The notes under the pieces: model-generated
The model's database searches: none
The model's input: the letters and a program-made list of their open reading frames with translations, nothing else
What the model was told of the DNA's origin: nothing
In this document: positions 53,869 through 62,630 of the stretch, piece by piece
How positions within the stretch are numbered: the stretch's first letter is position 1
Layout: each line of letters begins with the position of its first letter
Position numbers and translations under genes: made by a program
Assembly (NCBI GenBank): GCA_024638655.1
Contig: JAHEJW010000011.1
Span: forward strand, 17,479-81,478
Reading direction: 5' to 3'
From: a bacterium
Lineage (GTDB): Bacteria > Actinomycetota > Acidimicrobiia > Spongiisociales > ZC4RG35
Length of the DNA stretch: 64,000 bases

Positions 53869-55173
53869 TCACGAACTCGGGTCGAGGCCTTCCAATCGCC
53901 GGAAGACGACCGTTGACGTCTCGGACACCCGGGTGAGGTCGAAGCATTGGTCGAGCCGATCTGACGACAGCGGTACATCCGTGTCGGCTTCGAGCAGATC
54001 GCGAAGGTTGCCTTTGCCTTCCCAGGCATCCATGGCGTTGCGCTGCACCACCCGGTAGGCCTCGTCTCTGGTCATTCCGGAATCGATGAGCGACAACAGG
54101 GCGGCCTGTGAGAACACCAGCCCATTGGTCGACTCCAAATTCGTTCTCATTCGCTTGGCATCGACGACGAGGTCATTCAAGAGACCGGCGAACTTGACCA
54201 GCATGTAGTGGAGGGCGATGGAGGCGTCCGGAAGCGCCACTCTCTCCGCCGATGAGTGCGATATGTCACGCTCGTGCCACAAGGCGACGTTTTCCAGACC
54301 GACCTGCGCGTATCCCCGCATGAGTCGGGCCATGCCTGTCATCCGCTCGGACAGGATCGGATTCCGCTTGTGGGGCATTGCGGACGAGCCCTTCTGGCCC
54401 TTGCGAAATCCTTCCAGTGCCTCACCGACCTCCGATCTCTGCAAGTGGCGGATCTCGGTGGCCATCCGCTCTATCGAGGCGCCGATTAGGGCGAGGGTCG
54501 TCAAATAGCGAGCATGACGATCTCTCGCAGTCACCTGTGTCGACGCCGGTTCGATGGACAAGCCCAAAGAGCCGCAGACGTGAGACTCCACCTCCGGGGG
54601 CACGTGAGCGTAGGTCCCCACGGCTCCCGAGATCTTGCCGACCGACACCTCTTCACGCGCGCTCTCCAGCCTTTCCAAGTCCCGGGCCAACTCGAATGCC
54701 CAACCAGCAAGCTTGAGGCCGAAGGTCGTCGGCTCAGCCCATATGCCATGGGTGCGGCCGATCATGTAGGTGTCTCGATGCTCGACTGCACGTCGTTTGA
54801 CCACTTCGAAAAGTCTTTTCAGGGTGGAAAGGAGCAGGTCAGAGGTGTCGCGAAGGATCACACCTCCGGCTGTATCGAGGACGTCGGAGGATGTGAGTCC
54901 GTAGTGGACCCACGCCCCGGCTTCTCCGCCGGCCTTTTCGGCGAGGACGTCGACGAAGGCCGCCAGGTCGTGATTGGTGACCGCCTCGCGTTCGGCTACC
55001 TCGGAGGGGGTGGGGCAGGCCGCACTGCGGACGGCTGCCGCGACACCTGGTGGAGCCTTGCCCAGGTCCTCCCAGGCCTCCAGAGCCAGAGTCTCGACGT
55101 CTTTCCATGCCCGAAGCTTGCTCTGCTCGGACCATATCTCTGCCATCTCTGGCAGTGAGTAGCGTTCGATCAC
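53869..55173 (-). CDS. purB: Adenylosuccinate lyase
   Basis: A 434-aa lyase acting on SAICAR and adenylosuccinate. It shows HYGLTSSDVLDTAGG, IGRTHGIWAEPTTFG and the signature GSSAMPHKRNPILSE (catalytic Ser loop). GTG start at 55173; the protein begins MIERYSLPEMAEIWSEQSK, a typical PurB N terminus. Divergent from the YcaQ-like gene. Confidence 0.95.
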   Translation of the reverse strand: MIERYSLPEMAEIWSEQSKLRAWKDVETLALEAWEDLGKAPPGVAAAVRSAACPTPSEVAEREAVTNHDLAAFVDVLAEKAGGEAGAWVHYGLTSSDVLDTAGGVILRDTSDLLLSTLKRLFEVVKRRAVEHRDTYMIGRTHGIWAEPTTFGLKLAGWAFELARDLERLESAREEVSVGKISGAVGTYAHVPPEVESHVCGSLGLSIEPASTQVTARDRHARYLTTLALIGASIERMATEIRHLQRSEVGEALEGFRKGQKGSSAMPHKRNPILSERMTGMARLMRGYAQVGLENVALWHERDISHSSAERVALPDASIALHYMLVKFAGLLNDLVVDAKRMRTNLESTNGLVFSQAALLSLIDSGMTRDEAYRVVQRNAMDAWEGKGNLRDLLEADTDVPLSSDRLDQCFDLTRVSETSTVVFRRLEGLDPSS

Positions 55174-55210
55174 GTCCAGATAATGGCACGGCGGTTAAGT
55201 TCATTGGTCA

Positions 55211-56383
55211 ATGCGGCGGCTGACAAAGGACCAGGCACGGCGGTATTCGCTGGCCGCACAGGGATTCAACGAAGGCAGAGCCGAGGGTCGCGTGGACGTT
55301 CGGCATTTCCGCAAGGTCGTCGATCAGATCGGGCTCGTCCAACTCGACTCGGTCAACGTCTTCTCCCGAACCCACTACCTGCCGTTCTTCAGCCGCATCG
55401 GCCCGTACGCCAGGGAGAGCCTCGACGAGTGGATCTGGCACTCTTCTGAGATGTTCGAGTACTGGGGTCATGAGGCCTCTCTGATCCCGGTCCAGGACCA
55501 TCGTCTCTTCCGGTGGCGCATGGAGCAAAGCCTCAAATGGAGGCGATTGAAGGAACTCGAGGAGAATCAGCCCGGCTACGTCGATGACGTTTACCGGCAA
55601 GTTGCTGAACGGGGTCCTCTCCAGACCAGGGATCTCGATCGACCGGGCGAGCGTGACAGCAGTGCGATGTGGGGCTGGAACAACGGCAAGGTCGCACTCG
55701 AGGTCTTGTTTCTTCAGGGCCGGGTCGCGACGTCGCATCGTCGCAACTTCGTCAGGATGTACGACGTCAGCGAGCGCGTCATCGCCTCCGAGCACCTCGA
55801 AGGACCGGCACCCATCCACGACGAGGCGCTCACCGAGCTCTTACTCAAAGCGGCTTCTTCGCTCGGCGTGGCCACGGCGGATGATCTGGCCGACTACTAC
55901 CGCATCCGGATGCCCGCTGCTCGCCCCCTGATACGCCGCCTGGTCGACGATGGCCTGTTGACCGAAGTCGAGGTCGAGGGATGGGGCAAACCCGCATATC
56001 TGCACCCGGAAGCGGCGCTGCCCCGAAAAGCCCGTGGGACAGCACTGCTCTCACCGTTCGACAACCTCATCTGGTATCGACCCAGAGTGGAACGGCTCTG
56101 GGACTTTCACTACAGGATCGAGATCTACGTTCCGGAACCGAAGCGCGAGTACGGCTACTACGTGCTGCCGTTCCTGCTCGACGGGACCTTGGTTGCCCGG
56201 GTGGATCTGAAGACCGACCGCCGTCGCAACGTCCTCAAAGTCCAGGGTGCTTTCTCCGAACCCGAAGTCGACCAGAAATCCGTCGGCAGGGCTCTTCGCA
56301 AAGAGCTCGATCTCGTCGTCGAGTGGCTGGAGCTCGACGACCTCAACATTGCCAGGAACGGAGACCTCTACCCCTACATCTGA
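55211..56383 (+). CDS. YcaQ-like DNA glycosylase (winged-helix family)
   Basis: A 390-aa protein of the HTH_42/YcaQ family. VDQIGLVQLDSVNVFSRTHYLPFFSRIG near residues 36-63 contains the catalytic-type QLD motif (QxD). SSEMFEYWGHEASLIP and SPFDNLIWYRPRVERLWDFHYRIEIYVPEPKREYGYYVLPFL complete the pattern. E. coli YcaQ unhooks interstrand crosslinks and N7-alkylguanine; this protein probably repairs alkylated DNA. TAAGTT lies 9 nt before the ATG. Confidence 0.87.
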   Translation: MRRLTKDQARRYSLAAQGFNEGRAEGRVDVRHFRKVVDQIGLVQLDSVNVFSRTHYLPFFSRIGPYARESLDEWIWHSSEMFEYWGHEASLIPVQDHRLFRWRMEQSLKWRRLKELEENQPGYVDDVYRQVAERGPLQTRDLDRPGERDSSAMWGWNNGKVALEVLFLQGRVATSHRRNFVRMYDVSERVIASEHLEGPAPIHDEALTELLLKAASSLGVATADDLADYYRIRMPAARPLIRRLVDDGLLTEVEVEGWGKPAYLHPEAALPRKARGTALLSPFDNLIWYRPRVERLWDFHYRIEIYVPEPKREYGYYVLPFLLDGTLVARVDLKTDRRRNVLKVQGAFSEPEVDQKSVGRALRKELDLVVEWLELDDLNIARNGDLYPYI

Positions 56384-56398
56384 CCGGCAGAGGGCGGT

Positions 56399-57583
56399 TT
56401 AGGTGAAGGCGTTGAGCCCGGTGATGGCCTGTCCCATGACCAGGGTATGGATCTCGTTGGTGCCTTCGTAGGTGAAGACCGTCTCGAGGTTGGCCATGTG
56501 ACGGAAGACCGGGTACTCGAGGGTGATTCCGTTGGCGCCGAGTATCGATCGGGCCGTCCTGGCTACTTCCAGTGCGTTCCTCACGTTGTCGAACTTGCCG
56601 AACGATACCTGCTCCGGCGTTAGCTCGCCGTTGTCCTTGCGCCGCCCTAGGTGTAGGGCAACGAGAGTCCCCCTCTGCACGGAGACCATCATCTCGACCA
56701 GCTTTCGCTGAGTCAGCTGGAACGAACCTATCGGCTGGTTGAACTGCTCACGCTCCCCGGCGTAGGCCAGTGCGCTCTCGTAACAGGATCGGGCTGCCCC
56801 AACTGCTCCAAAGGCGATCCCGAACCTGGCCTCGTTCAAACAGGAAAGCGGGCCCCTCATCGAGGAAACCGCCGGCAGGAGGAACTCATCCGGGACGCGT
56901 ACGTCGTCAAGGATCAGCTCAGAGGTGACCGACGCTCTCAGGGAGGCCTTCTTCTTTATCTCCGGCGCGGCGAAACCCTTTGTGTCGCTGGGCACGATGA
57001 ATCCGCGAATACCGTCGTCCGTTCGTGCCCACACGATTGCGACATCGGCGATCGACCCGTTGGTTATCCACATCTTCGACCCGTTGATCAGCCAGTCAGA
57101 GCCATCCCGCTTGGCACTTGTCCGCATCGAGGCCGGATCCGATCCAGAGTCGGCCTCGGTCAGACCGAAACAGCCGATGATCTCTCCGCTCGCCATTCGT
57201 GGCAACCATGTCTGCTTCTGCTCCTCGGAGCCGAACTTCCAGATGGGGAACATGACCAGCGAGCCCTGCACCGACACGAAGGAGCGTATGCCGGAATCCC
57301 CTGCCTCGAGCTCCATGCATGCCAGTCCGTATGCGGTAGCCGATGTGCCGGCGCACCCGTAGCCTTCGAGATGCATTCCGAGCATGCCGAGATCCCCGAA
57401 AGCCTTGGCGAGTTCGGCATGGGGTATCACGCCTTCGTCCCACCAGTCTGCAACGTGGGGATTGATCTCCTTCTCGACGTAGTCCCTCACAGTGTCACGG
57501 AGGAGAGTTTCCTCTTCGGATAGCAGGGCATCGGTTTCCAGGAAGTCGTAAGGATCAGGCTTGGCGAAGACGATCTCGCTCAT
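56399..57583 (-). CDS. Acyl-CoA dehydrogenase, glutaryl-CoA-dehydrogenase-like
   Basis: A 394-aa flavoenzyme: CFGLTEADSGSDPASMRT and WITNGSIADVAIVWAR bind FAD and substrate; RTARSILGANGITLEYPVFRHMANLETVFTYEGTNEIH carries the catalytic Glu in YEGTNEIH. The GITLEYPVFRHMANLETV block is typical of glutaryl-CoA dehydrogenases (lysine, tryptophan and aromatic breakdown). TAGCAT lies 7 nt before the ATG. Confidence 0.85.
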   Translation of the reverse strand: MSEIVFAKPDPYDFLETDALLSEEETLLRDTVRDYVEKEINPHVADWWDEGVIPHAELAKAFGDLGMLGMHLEGYGCAGTSATAYGLACMELEAGDSGIRSFVSVQGSLVMFPIWKFGSEEQKQTWLPRMASGEIIGCFGLTEADSGSDPASMRTSAKRDGSDWLINGSKMWITNGSIADVAIVWARTDDGIRGFIVPSDTKGFAAPEIKKKASLRASVTSELILDDVRVPDEFLLPAVSSMRGPLSCLNEARFGIAFGAVGAARSCYESALAYAGEREQFNQPIGSFQLTQRKLVEMMVSVQRGTLVALHLGRRKDNGELTPEQVSFGKFDNVRNALEVARTARSILGANGITLEYPVFRHMANLETVFTYEGTNEIHTLVMGQAITGLNAFT

Positions 57584-57590
57584 GCCTGAG

Positions 57591-57596
57591 ATGCTA
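57591..57596 (-). promoter_or_regulatory. Leaderless -10 element of the acyl-CoA dehydrogenase gene (TAGCAT)
   Basis: TAGCAT on the minus strand ends 7 nt before the ATG at 57583. Confidence 0.65.
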
Positions 57597-57617
57597 TCCG
57601 CTCGGGTGGGTCAGACC

Positions 57618-58082
57618 TCATCCGGCCAGGGTCTTCTCCGCGAGCTCTCGGCGATAGTTGCCGAGCCTCTCACGGAGCCCATCGTCTTGCACCGCAAGGA
57701 TTGCGACTGCAAGGAGGGCAGCGTTGGTAGCGCCGTCGATGGCGACCGTGGCCACGGGGATCCCGGTGGGCATCTGTACAGTCGCAAGGAGGGAGTCCAT
57801 ACCGTCCAGTGATGCCGAGATAGGGACGCCGATGACCGGCAGTAGCGACTTTGCGGCCATGACACCGGCGAGGTGGGCGGCTTTGCCTGCACCCGCGATG
57901 ATCACCTCGAATCCGCTGTCCGCGGCAGTCACGGCAAACTCGATCGCCTGGTCGGGGGTCTTGTGTGCCGAGAGGACACGTGTCTCGTGATCGATGCCGA
58001 AATGCTCCAGCATCTTCCCTGCTTTCTCCATTACCGGGCGGTCGGATCCCGATCCCATGAGGATTGCGACTTTGTGATTCAT
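57618..58082 (-). CDS. purE: 5-(carboxyamino)imidazole ribonucleotide mutase
   Basis: A 154-aa class I PurE moving the carboxylate of N5-CAIR to give CAIR. AILMGSGSDRPVMEKA, VLSAHKTPDQ and IIAGAGKAAHLAGVMAAKSLLPVIGVPI are the signature; the partner PurK is not in the window. ATG 58082 (MNHKVAILMGSGSD) is selected because TACCGT stands 7 nt upstream. Confidence 0.95.
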   Translation of the reverse strand: MNHKVAILMGSGSDRPVMEKAGKMLEHFGIDHETRVLSAHKTPDQAIEFAVTAADSGFEVIIAGAGKAAHLAGVMAAKSLLPVIGVPISASLDGMDSLLATVQMPTGIPVATVAIDGATNAALLAVAILAVQDDGLRERLGNYRRELAEKTLAG

Positions 58083-58089
58083 CTGATCG

Positions 58090-58095
58090 ACGGTA
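58090..58095 (-). promoter_or_regulatory. Leaderless -10 element of purE (TACCGT)
   Basis: TACCGT on the minus strand ends 7 nt before the ATG at 58082. Confidence 0.6.
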
Positions 58096-58120
58096 CCCGA
58101 GTTTCGGGGAGCCACAGCCG

Positions 58121-58798
58121 ATGAGAGTGGTCCTGGCGGCTCTGACCCTGGCCTCGATAGGTCTTCTAGTGGTGTTGACCAGCCCCGGGCGTGTAGCCAC
58201 CGGCCCCACGGTGGCGACGATTCCCGACCCGACGACCAACGCCGCCCCTGAGGCCGGGTCCCGGGTCGAAGCCAGTCTTCCCGATGGGACCCAGTTCATC
58301 GTGACAGTCGATCCTGGCGTCTCGGACGAATGGCTGGCAACAACCGCCTCGATAGTCATCGAAGTCGATGGAGAGGTTTTCCCCACCGGCAAGTTGAGAT
58401 TTCATCACGACGTCCCCAACACGAGCTATGCCTTCGAGAACGACAGCTATCGATTGCCCGCCGCCGGGATTCTTGTGGAACTCGACCTCGACCCAGCTGC
58501 GCTTCGCCGACTCGGTCCCGGAGCACAAGAGACCCTTGGCCGGTCGATCCGCGGCAACTCCGAGTCTGGTTATCCGGTGCTTCGGCTCAGGGAACCCTTC
58601 AAATGGGCTTCCGACGAGGAGTCAGAGGACGTCATGGCGGTTCGCTTCAGCAGCTTCGAGGTGCGTCGGGGGTGCGGGGCACTCGCTGCTGCCTGCAGCC
58701 CGGAGAAGTCATTGCAGGTCATCTGGCGCGCCCAAGAGCTCGCTTCTGCCCCTCCTTTGGAGCAGCCCGAGGTGAGAATCTTTCGTCTCGTGCCCTGA
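58121..58798 (+). CDS. Exported or membrane-anchored protein, function unknown
   Basis: A 225-aa product from ATG 58121 with an N-terminal hydrophobic helix (MRVVLAALTLASIGLLVVLT), so secreted or anchored, followed by a Pro/Thr-rich linker and a beta-rich domain. A Cys pair in RRGCGALAAACSPE may form a disulfide. GGGGAG is 10 nt before the ATG. No family recognised. It lies between divergent purE and convergent purD. Confidence 0.65.
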   Translation: MRVVLAALTLASIGLLVVLTSPGRVATGPTVATIPDPTTNAAPEAGSRVEASLPDGTQFIVTVDPGVSDEWLATTASIVIEVDGEVFPTGKLRFHHDVPNTSYAFENDSYRLPAAGILVELDLDPAALRRLGPGAQETLGRSIRGNSESGYPVLRLREPFKWASDEESEDVMAVRFSSFEVRRGCGALAAACSPEKSLQVIWRAQELASAPPLEQPEVRIFRLVP

Positions 58799-58804
58799 GG
58801 GCCA

Positions 58805-60034
58805 TCAGCGTGCGATGTCTGTGCGGTACTGGGCACCTTTCCACGCGACGGTCCCAGCTGCGTGATAAGCCCGGGCACTGGCCTGCTCGATGGAATCTCC
58901 CGTTCCTACGAGATTGAGGACCCGGCCGCCGTCGACGAGCAGACGACGGTCGGCCCCACGCTTTGTCGCGGCATGGAATACCAAGACCTCCCCCGTCACC
59001 TGGTCGAGACCGGTGATAGTCGCGCCCTTGACGGGCTCTGCCGGGTAGCCCTCGGCGGCGATGACGATGTTGACCGTGGCAGTGCTCTCCCATTCGGGCT
59101 CGGCACCTTCGAGGACCTCGATGAGGTCGGTCTTCATCCGGGGTAGGACCGCCTGTGTCTCCGGATCGCCGAGACGCACGTTGTACTCGAGGACTTTGGG
59201 ACCGGTTTCGGTGAGCATGAGCCCTGCATACAGAAACCCGGAGAAAGGGCTTCCCTCATCTTGCATCTGCGCCAAAGTGGGTCCGACCACTTCGCGCATG
59301 ACCTGATCGATCAGACCCGAAGGCAGGTCGTCCACCGGAGAGTAGGAGGCCATGCCCCCGGTGTTGGGTCCCTCGTCACCATCTCTCAGTCGTTTGAAGT
59401 CACGGGCCGGTTCGAGGGGCACGGCACCGGCATCGGTGCAAACGGCGAAGACACTCAACTCGAGCCCCTCCAGGTGCTCTTCGATCAAGATCGAGTCGCC
59501 GGCGTTCCCAAAACCGCCTTCGAAGCAGTAGTCCACCCAGACCATCGCATCCTCGCGGTCGTCTGTGACGAGTACGCCTTTGCCTCCGGCGAGACCGTCT
59601 GCTTTCACTACGAACGGAGGGTCCATCTCGTCCAGGTGCATCTTGGCCGGGCCCGGCGACGTGAATGCCCAGGAGTCGGCCGTCGACACCCCGGCCCTGG
59701 CCATGATCTTCTTGGCGAAAGCCTTTGACGACTCCAACCGCGCCGCCGCCCTTGTCGGCCCGAAGACGGGAATCCCCAGGGAACCGATGGCGTCGGCAGC
59801 TCCGACAGCCAGTGGGGCCTCGGGGCCGACAACTACGAGATCCACTCCGTGGACTCTCGCCATGGCTGCGATCGCTCCGACGTCGGTCGCGTCGATTCCC
59901 TCGACAGTCGGGCCCAATTCGGCGAGACCGGGATTGCCAGGAAGCGAGATGAGCTCATCGACACGAGGCGACTTGGCCAGCTTCCATCCCATGGCGTGCT
60001 CCCGACCCCCGTTGCCGATCAGAAGGACTTTCAC
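58805..60034 (-). CDS. purD: Phosphoribosylamine-glycine ligase
   Basis: A 409-aa ATP-grasp enzyme (GAR synthetase, step 2). MKVLLIGNGGREHAMGWKLAKSP opens the N domain; PFVVKADGLAGGKGVLV binds ATP; VLEYNVRLGDPETQAVLPR holds the metal site. GTG start in a GTGA overlap with purA and GGAGGTGCC just upstream, so it is coupled to purA. Confidence 0.96.
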   Translation of the reverse strand: MKVLLIGNGGREHAMGWKLAKSPRVDELISLPGNPGLAELGPTVEGIDATDVGAIAAMARVHGVDLVVVGPEAPLAVGAADAIGSLGIPVFGPTRAAARLESSKAFAKKIMARAGVSTADSWAFTSPGPAKMHLDEMDPPFVVKADGLAGGKGVLVTDDREDAMVWVDYCFEGGFGNAGDSILIEEHLEGLELSVFAVCTDAGAVPLEPARDFKRLRDGDEGPNTGGMASYSPVDDLPSGLIDQVMREVVGPTLAQMQDEGSPFSGFLYAGLMLTETGPKVLEYNVRLGDPETQAVLPRMKTDLIEVLEGAEPEWESTATVNIVIAAEGYPAEPVKGATITGLDQVTGEVLVFHAATKRGADRRLLVDGGRVLNLVGTGDSIEQASARAYHAAGTVAWKGAQYRTDIAR

Positions 60035-61305
60035 GGCACCTCCACCAACTGGCTGCGTTCCGGACCGACCGAGACCCAGCCGATCGGGACCCCAACCGCA
60101 TCCTGGATGTATTCGATGTAGTCCTGAGCTTCCTGAGGCAGCTCGTCGTATTTGCGGGCCCCCGTGATGTCATCACCCCACCCAGCCAGCTCCTCGTACA
60201 CCGGCTCGCATTTGTAGAGCACCGACTGCTGTGACGGGAATTCGTCGAATGTGTTCCCGCCGGACTCATAAGCGGTGGCGACTTTGATCGTCTCGAATGC
60301 CGAGAGAATGTCCAGCTTGGTCAGGAATATCCGGGTGAGGGTGTTCACCCGGGCGGCATACCGCAGGGCGAGAAGGTCCAACCAGCCACATCGACGTCTT
60401 CTCCCGGTGACCGTCCCGTACTCGCCACCGAGCTCGATCATCCGATCGCCGATCTCGTCGTTCAGTTCCGTGGGGAAGGGACCGGTCCCCACCCGTGAGA
60501 TGTAAGCCTTGGCCACGCCAATGATCTCATCGATTGCCTTCGGCCCCACCCCGGTTCCGACGATGGCGCCTCCCGCAGTCGGATTCGACGACGTAACGAA
60601 CGGGTAGGTGCCGTGGTCCACATCGAGGAGAGTTCCCTGCGCACCTTCGAAGAGAACCTCGCTGCCCTCCTGAATCGCTTCCCAGAGCAGGAGTGACGTG
60701 TCGGTCACTTGTGGCTTCAGCTGCTCCCCGTAGGCGAGATACTCCTCGATGATCTCCTCTGAGTCCATCGGGAGGGTGTTGTAGACGCGAGGGAGTATTC
60801 GGTTCTTCTCTTCCAGCGAAGCCTCCACCTTCTCGGCGAAGATCTTCGGATCGAACAGGTCTTGAACCCTTATCCCGAAGCGAGAGTACTTGTCTGTGTA
60901 CGCCGGGCCGATGCCCTTCTTCGTCGTGCCGATCAGGTTCTTGCCCAGGTAGCGTTCGATGACGGCGTCGAGCTTCCGGTGGAAGGGCATTACCAGATGG
61001 GCATTCGACGAGAGCTTGACCCTTCCCGGGTCGAGACCGCGTGATGCGACCATGTCCATCTCATCGAGGAGGACTTTCGGATCGATGACCGTGCCGGAGG
61101 CAATCACGGGCACACACGTCGGGTAGAGGATCCCGGAGGGGATCAGGGAGAGTGCGAGCTTCTCATCTCCGACAACGATGGTGTGGCCTGCGTTGTTGCC
61201 CCCCTGGAAGCGGACGACGAAGTCGGCCTGCTCGGCGAAGTAGTCGACCACGCGTCCCTTGCCTTCGTCACCCCATTGAGCTCCGAGGATGATCGTGGCT
61301 GCCAT
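60031..61305 (-). CDS. purA: Adenylosuccinate synthetase
   Basis: A 424-aa GTP-dependent enzyme (IMP plus Asp to adenylosuccinate). GAQWGDEGKG (residues 8-17), GGNNAGHT, GTTKKGIGPAY, and the TGRRRRCGW loop are diagnostic. Two starts are possible: ATG 61305, used here, with TACCGT 11 nt upstream, or TTG 61311 (two residues longer) with the hexamer 5 nt upstream. The stop overlaps purD. Confidence 0.95.
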   Translation of the reverse strand: MAATIILGAQWGDEGKGRVVDYFAEQADFVVRFQGGNNAGHTIVVGDEKLALSLIPSGILYPTCVPVIASGTVIDPKVLLDEMDMVASRGLDPGRVKLSSNAHLVMPFHRKLDAVIERYLGKNLIGTTKKGIGPAYTDKYSRFGIRVQDLFDPKIFAEKVEASLEEKNRILPRVYNTLPMDSEEIIEEYLAYGEQLKPQVTDTSLLLWEAIQEGSEVLFEGAQGTLLDVDHGTYPFVTSSNPTAGGAIVGTGVGPKAIDEIIGVAKAYISRVGTGPFPTELNDEIGDRMIELGGEYGTVTGRRRRCGWLDLLALRYAARVNTLTRIFLTKLDILSAFETIKVATAYESGGNTFDEFPSQQSVLYKCEPVYEELAGWGDDITGARKYDELPQEAQDYIEYIQDAVGVPIGWVSVGPERSQLVEVP

Positions 61306-61372
61306 GACCAAGAGCGACGGTAATGCACACGATCGTCTGAGCGGACCTCAACCTCTAGTTGTCGGGTCGCGG

Positions 61373-62473
61373 TCAGTCCGCTTCGCTCTCTGACTCACGA
61401 AGCCCAACGAATCTCATGGTCGACTCGATTCCGCCGGCCACCACCTTGATTGGGGCAACGCCGACCTGAATCAAACCAAGACCAGCGGCGCGGGGCAGGT
61501 CGCGAAGGCGGGGCGCCCCCACGAAGCCGCGCCGAGCGAAATAGATCCACAAGCCGACCGCGAACAAGGCCATCAAGCCGACCAGGATCAAGAACCCCCA
61601 CCGCTCGTCCGATCCGGGCACGTTGGCGAAGTTCATGCCCCAGATGCCGGCTATCAGGCCGAGTGGGAGCATCACTGCCGAAAAGACCGTGAGCACACGG
61701 ACGATCTCGTTGGTCTGGTCGGCTACGGCCCCTCGGTGTATCTCGAGGACCGACTCGAGGAGCGATTGCGCTGCTCCCAGAGAGTCGAGCGCCTGTCCCT
61801 GTTGCTGCGAAACGCGCAAGAAGTCCGCAGCGACAGTGTCGTTCACGATGCGATGCCTGGCTGTGGACAGCTCCTCGTACACGGTTCGCTGTGGTACCAG
61901 TGCCCTCCGCAGAAGCACCACGTCTCTTCTGAGGGCATAGGCCTGGATGATGGTTCTCGGGTCGGCTTCGATCGCAAGGACCTCGAGGTGATCGATCAGG
62001 TCTTCGAGCTCCTGGATGAGCGGTTGCATTCGCCTGGTGCCGGCAAGAGCCAGCGAGGCGAGCAGCTCGATGGGCGAGGCATTCGGTATGGGGGTGCCCT
62101 CCACGATCTGGTCGTGCACCCAGCGGAGCCCGGGCAGGTCGTCGCCTGACATCGTGACGAGATAGTCCTTTCCGACGAAGACGCTGAGCCGGGTCGTCCT
62201 CAATCGGAGACCGCGTCCGGTCTGATATCCGAAGAGGACCGTGAACAAGTAGTCGGGCGTCTCCTCGAGGAGGGAGAACCGTGAGTCGGAGAGAGCATCG
62301 GAGACATGGGCCTCGTCCAGACCGAACAAGTCGGCGTAGTCGGCCAACGCCGTCGTGTCCTCGTCGGAGAGGTCGAGCCAGATCCATCCGTCGCGGATCA
62401 GCCTCTCGATCTCGGCCGGGTCTTCGACGGTTGCCTCGTCGGCGCCCTGTGCCCAATGAAGGAGACGGATCAC
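61373..62473 (-). CDS. corA: CorA-type magnesium/cobalt channel
   Basis: A 366-aa protein: large cytosolic N domain, a long stalk helix, and two C-terminal TM helices with the GMN selectivity motif (GIWGMNFANVPGSDERW). A further 50-residue tail with Arg/Pro-rich and hydrophobic parts follows the second helix and is longer than in typical CorA, which ends soon after it. GTG start; CATAAT lies 8 nt upstream as a possible -10 element. Confidence 0.9.
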   Translation of the reverse strand: MIRLLHWAQGADEATVEDPAEIERLIRDGWIWLDLSDEDTTALADYADLFGLDEAHVSDALSDSRFSLLEETPDYLFTVLFGYQTGRGLRLRTTRLSVFVGKDYLVTMSGDDLPGLRWVHDQIVEGTPIPNASPIELLASLALAGTRRMQPLIQELEDLIDHLEVLAIEADPRTIIQAYALRRDVVLLRRALVPQRTVYEELSTARHRIVNDTVAADFLRVSQQQGQALDSLGAAQSLLESVLEIHRGAVADQTNEIVRVLTVFSAVMLPLGLIAGIWGMNFANVPGSDERWGFLILVGLMALFAVGLWIYFARRGFVGAPRLRDLPRAAGLGLIQVGVAPIKVVAGGIESTMRFVGLRESESEAD

Positions 62474-62524
62474 TCGGGCCGATTATGGGGCCCCAAGGCC
62501 GCGCAGAGTGGGAAATCCGGTTCT

Positions 62525-62562
62525 GTGGAAACTTCGAAACACAGCGTTCACATTGCGGCAAC
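62525..62562 (+). promoter_or_regulatory. Candidate GlnR box upstream of glnA
   Basis: Half-sites at an 11-nt period: GTGGA, GAAAC (62536-62540), TTCAC (62547-62551) and GCAAC (62558-62562), each separated by 6 nt. This follows the actinobacterial GlnR consensus gTnAC-n6-GaAAC repeated; the first a-site is poor. Confidence 0.5.
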
Positions 62563-62630
62563 CGAGACGCAAACCATCCCTAATACAACGTATTCGTTCA
62601 CGATCGTCCAACGACCGAAAGGAGTGAACA

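Noticed and set aside
62585..62598. Imperfect AATAC-AAC-GTATT dyad upstream of glnA as an operator
   Set aside because: Only 5-bp arms in AT-rich DNA between the GlnR-like box and the ribosome site; could equally be part of the promoter, so not called.
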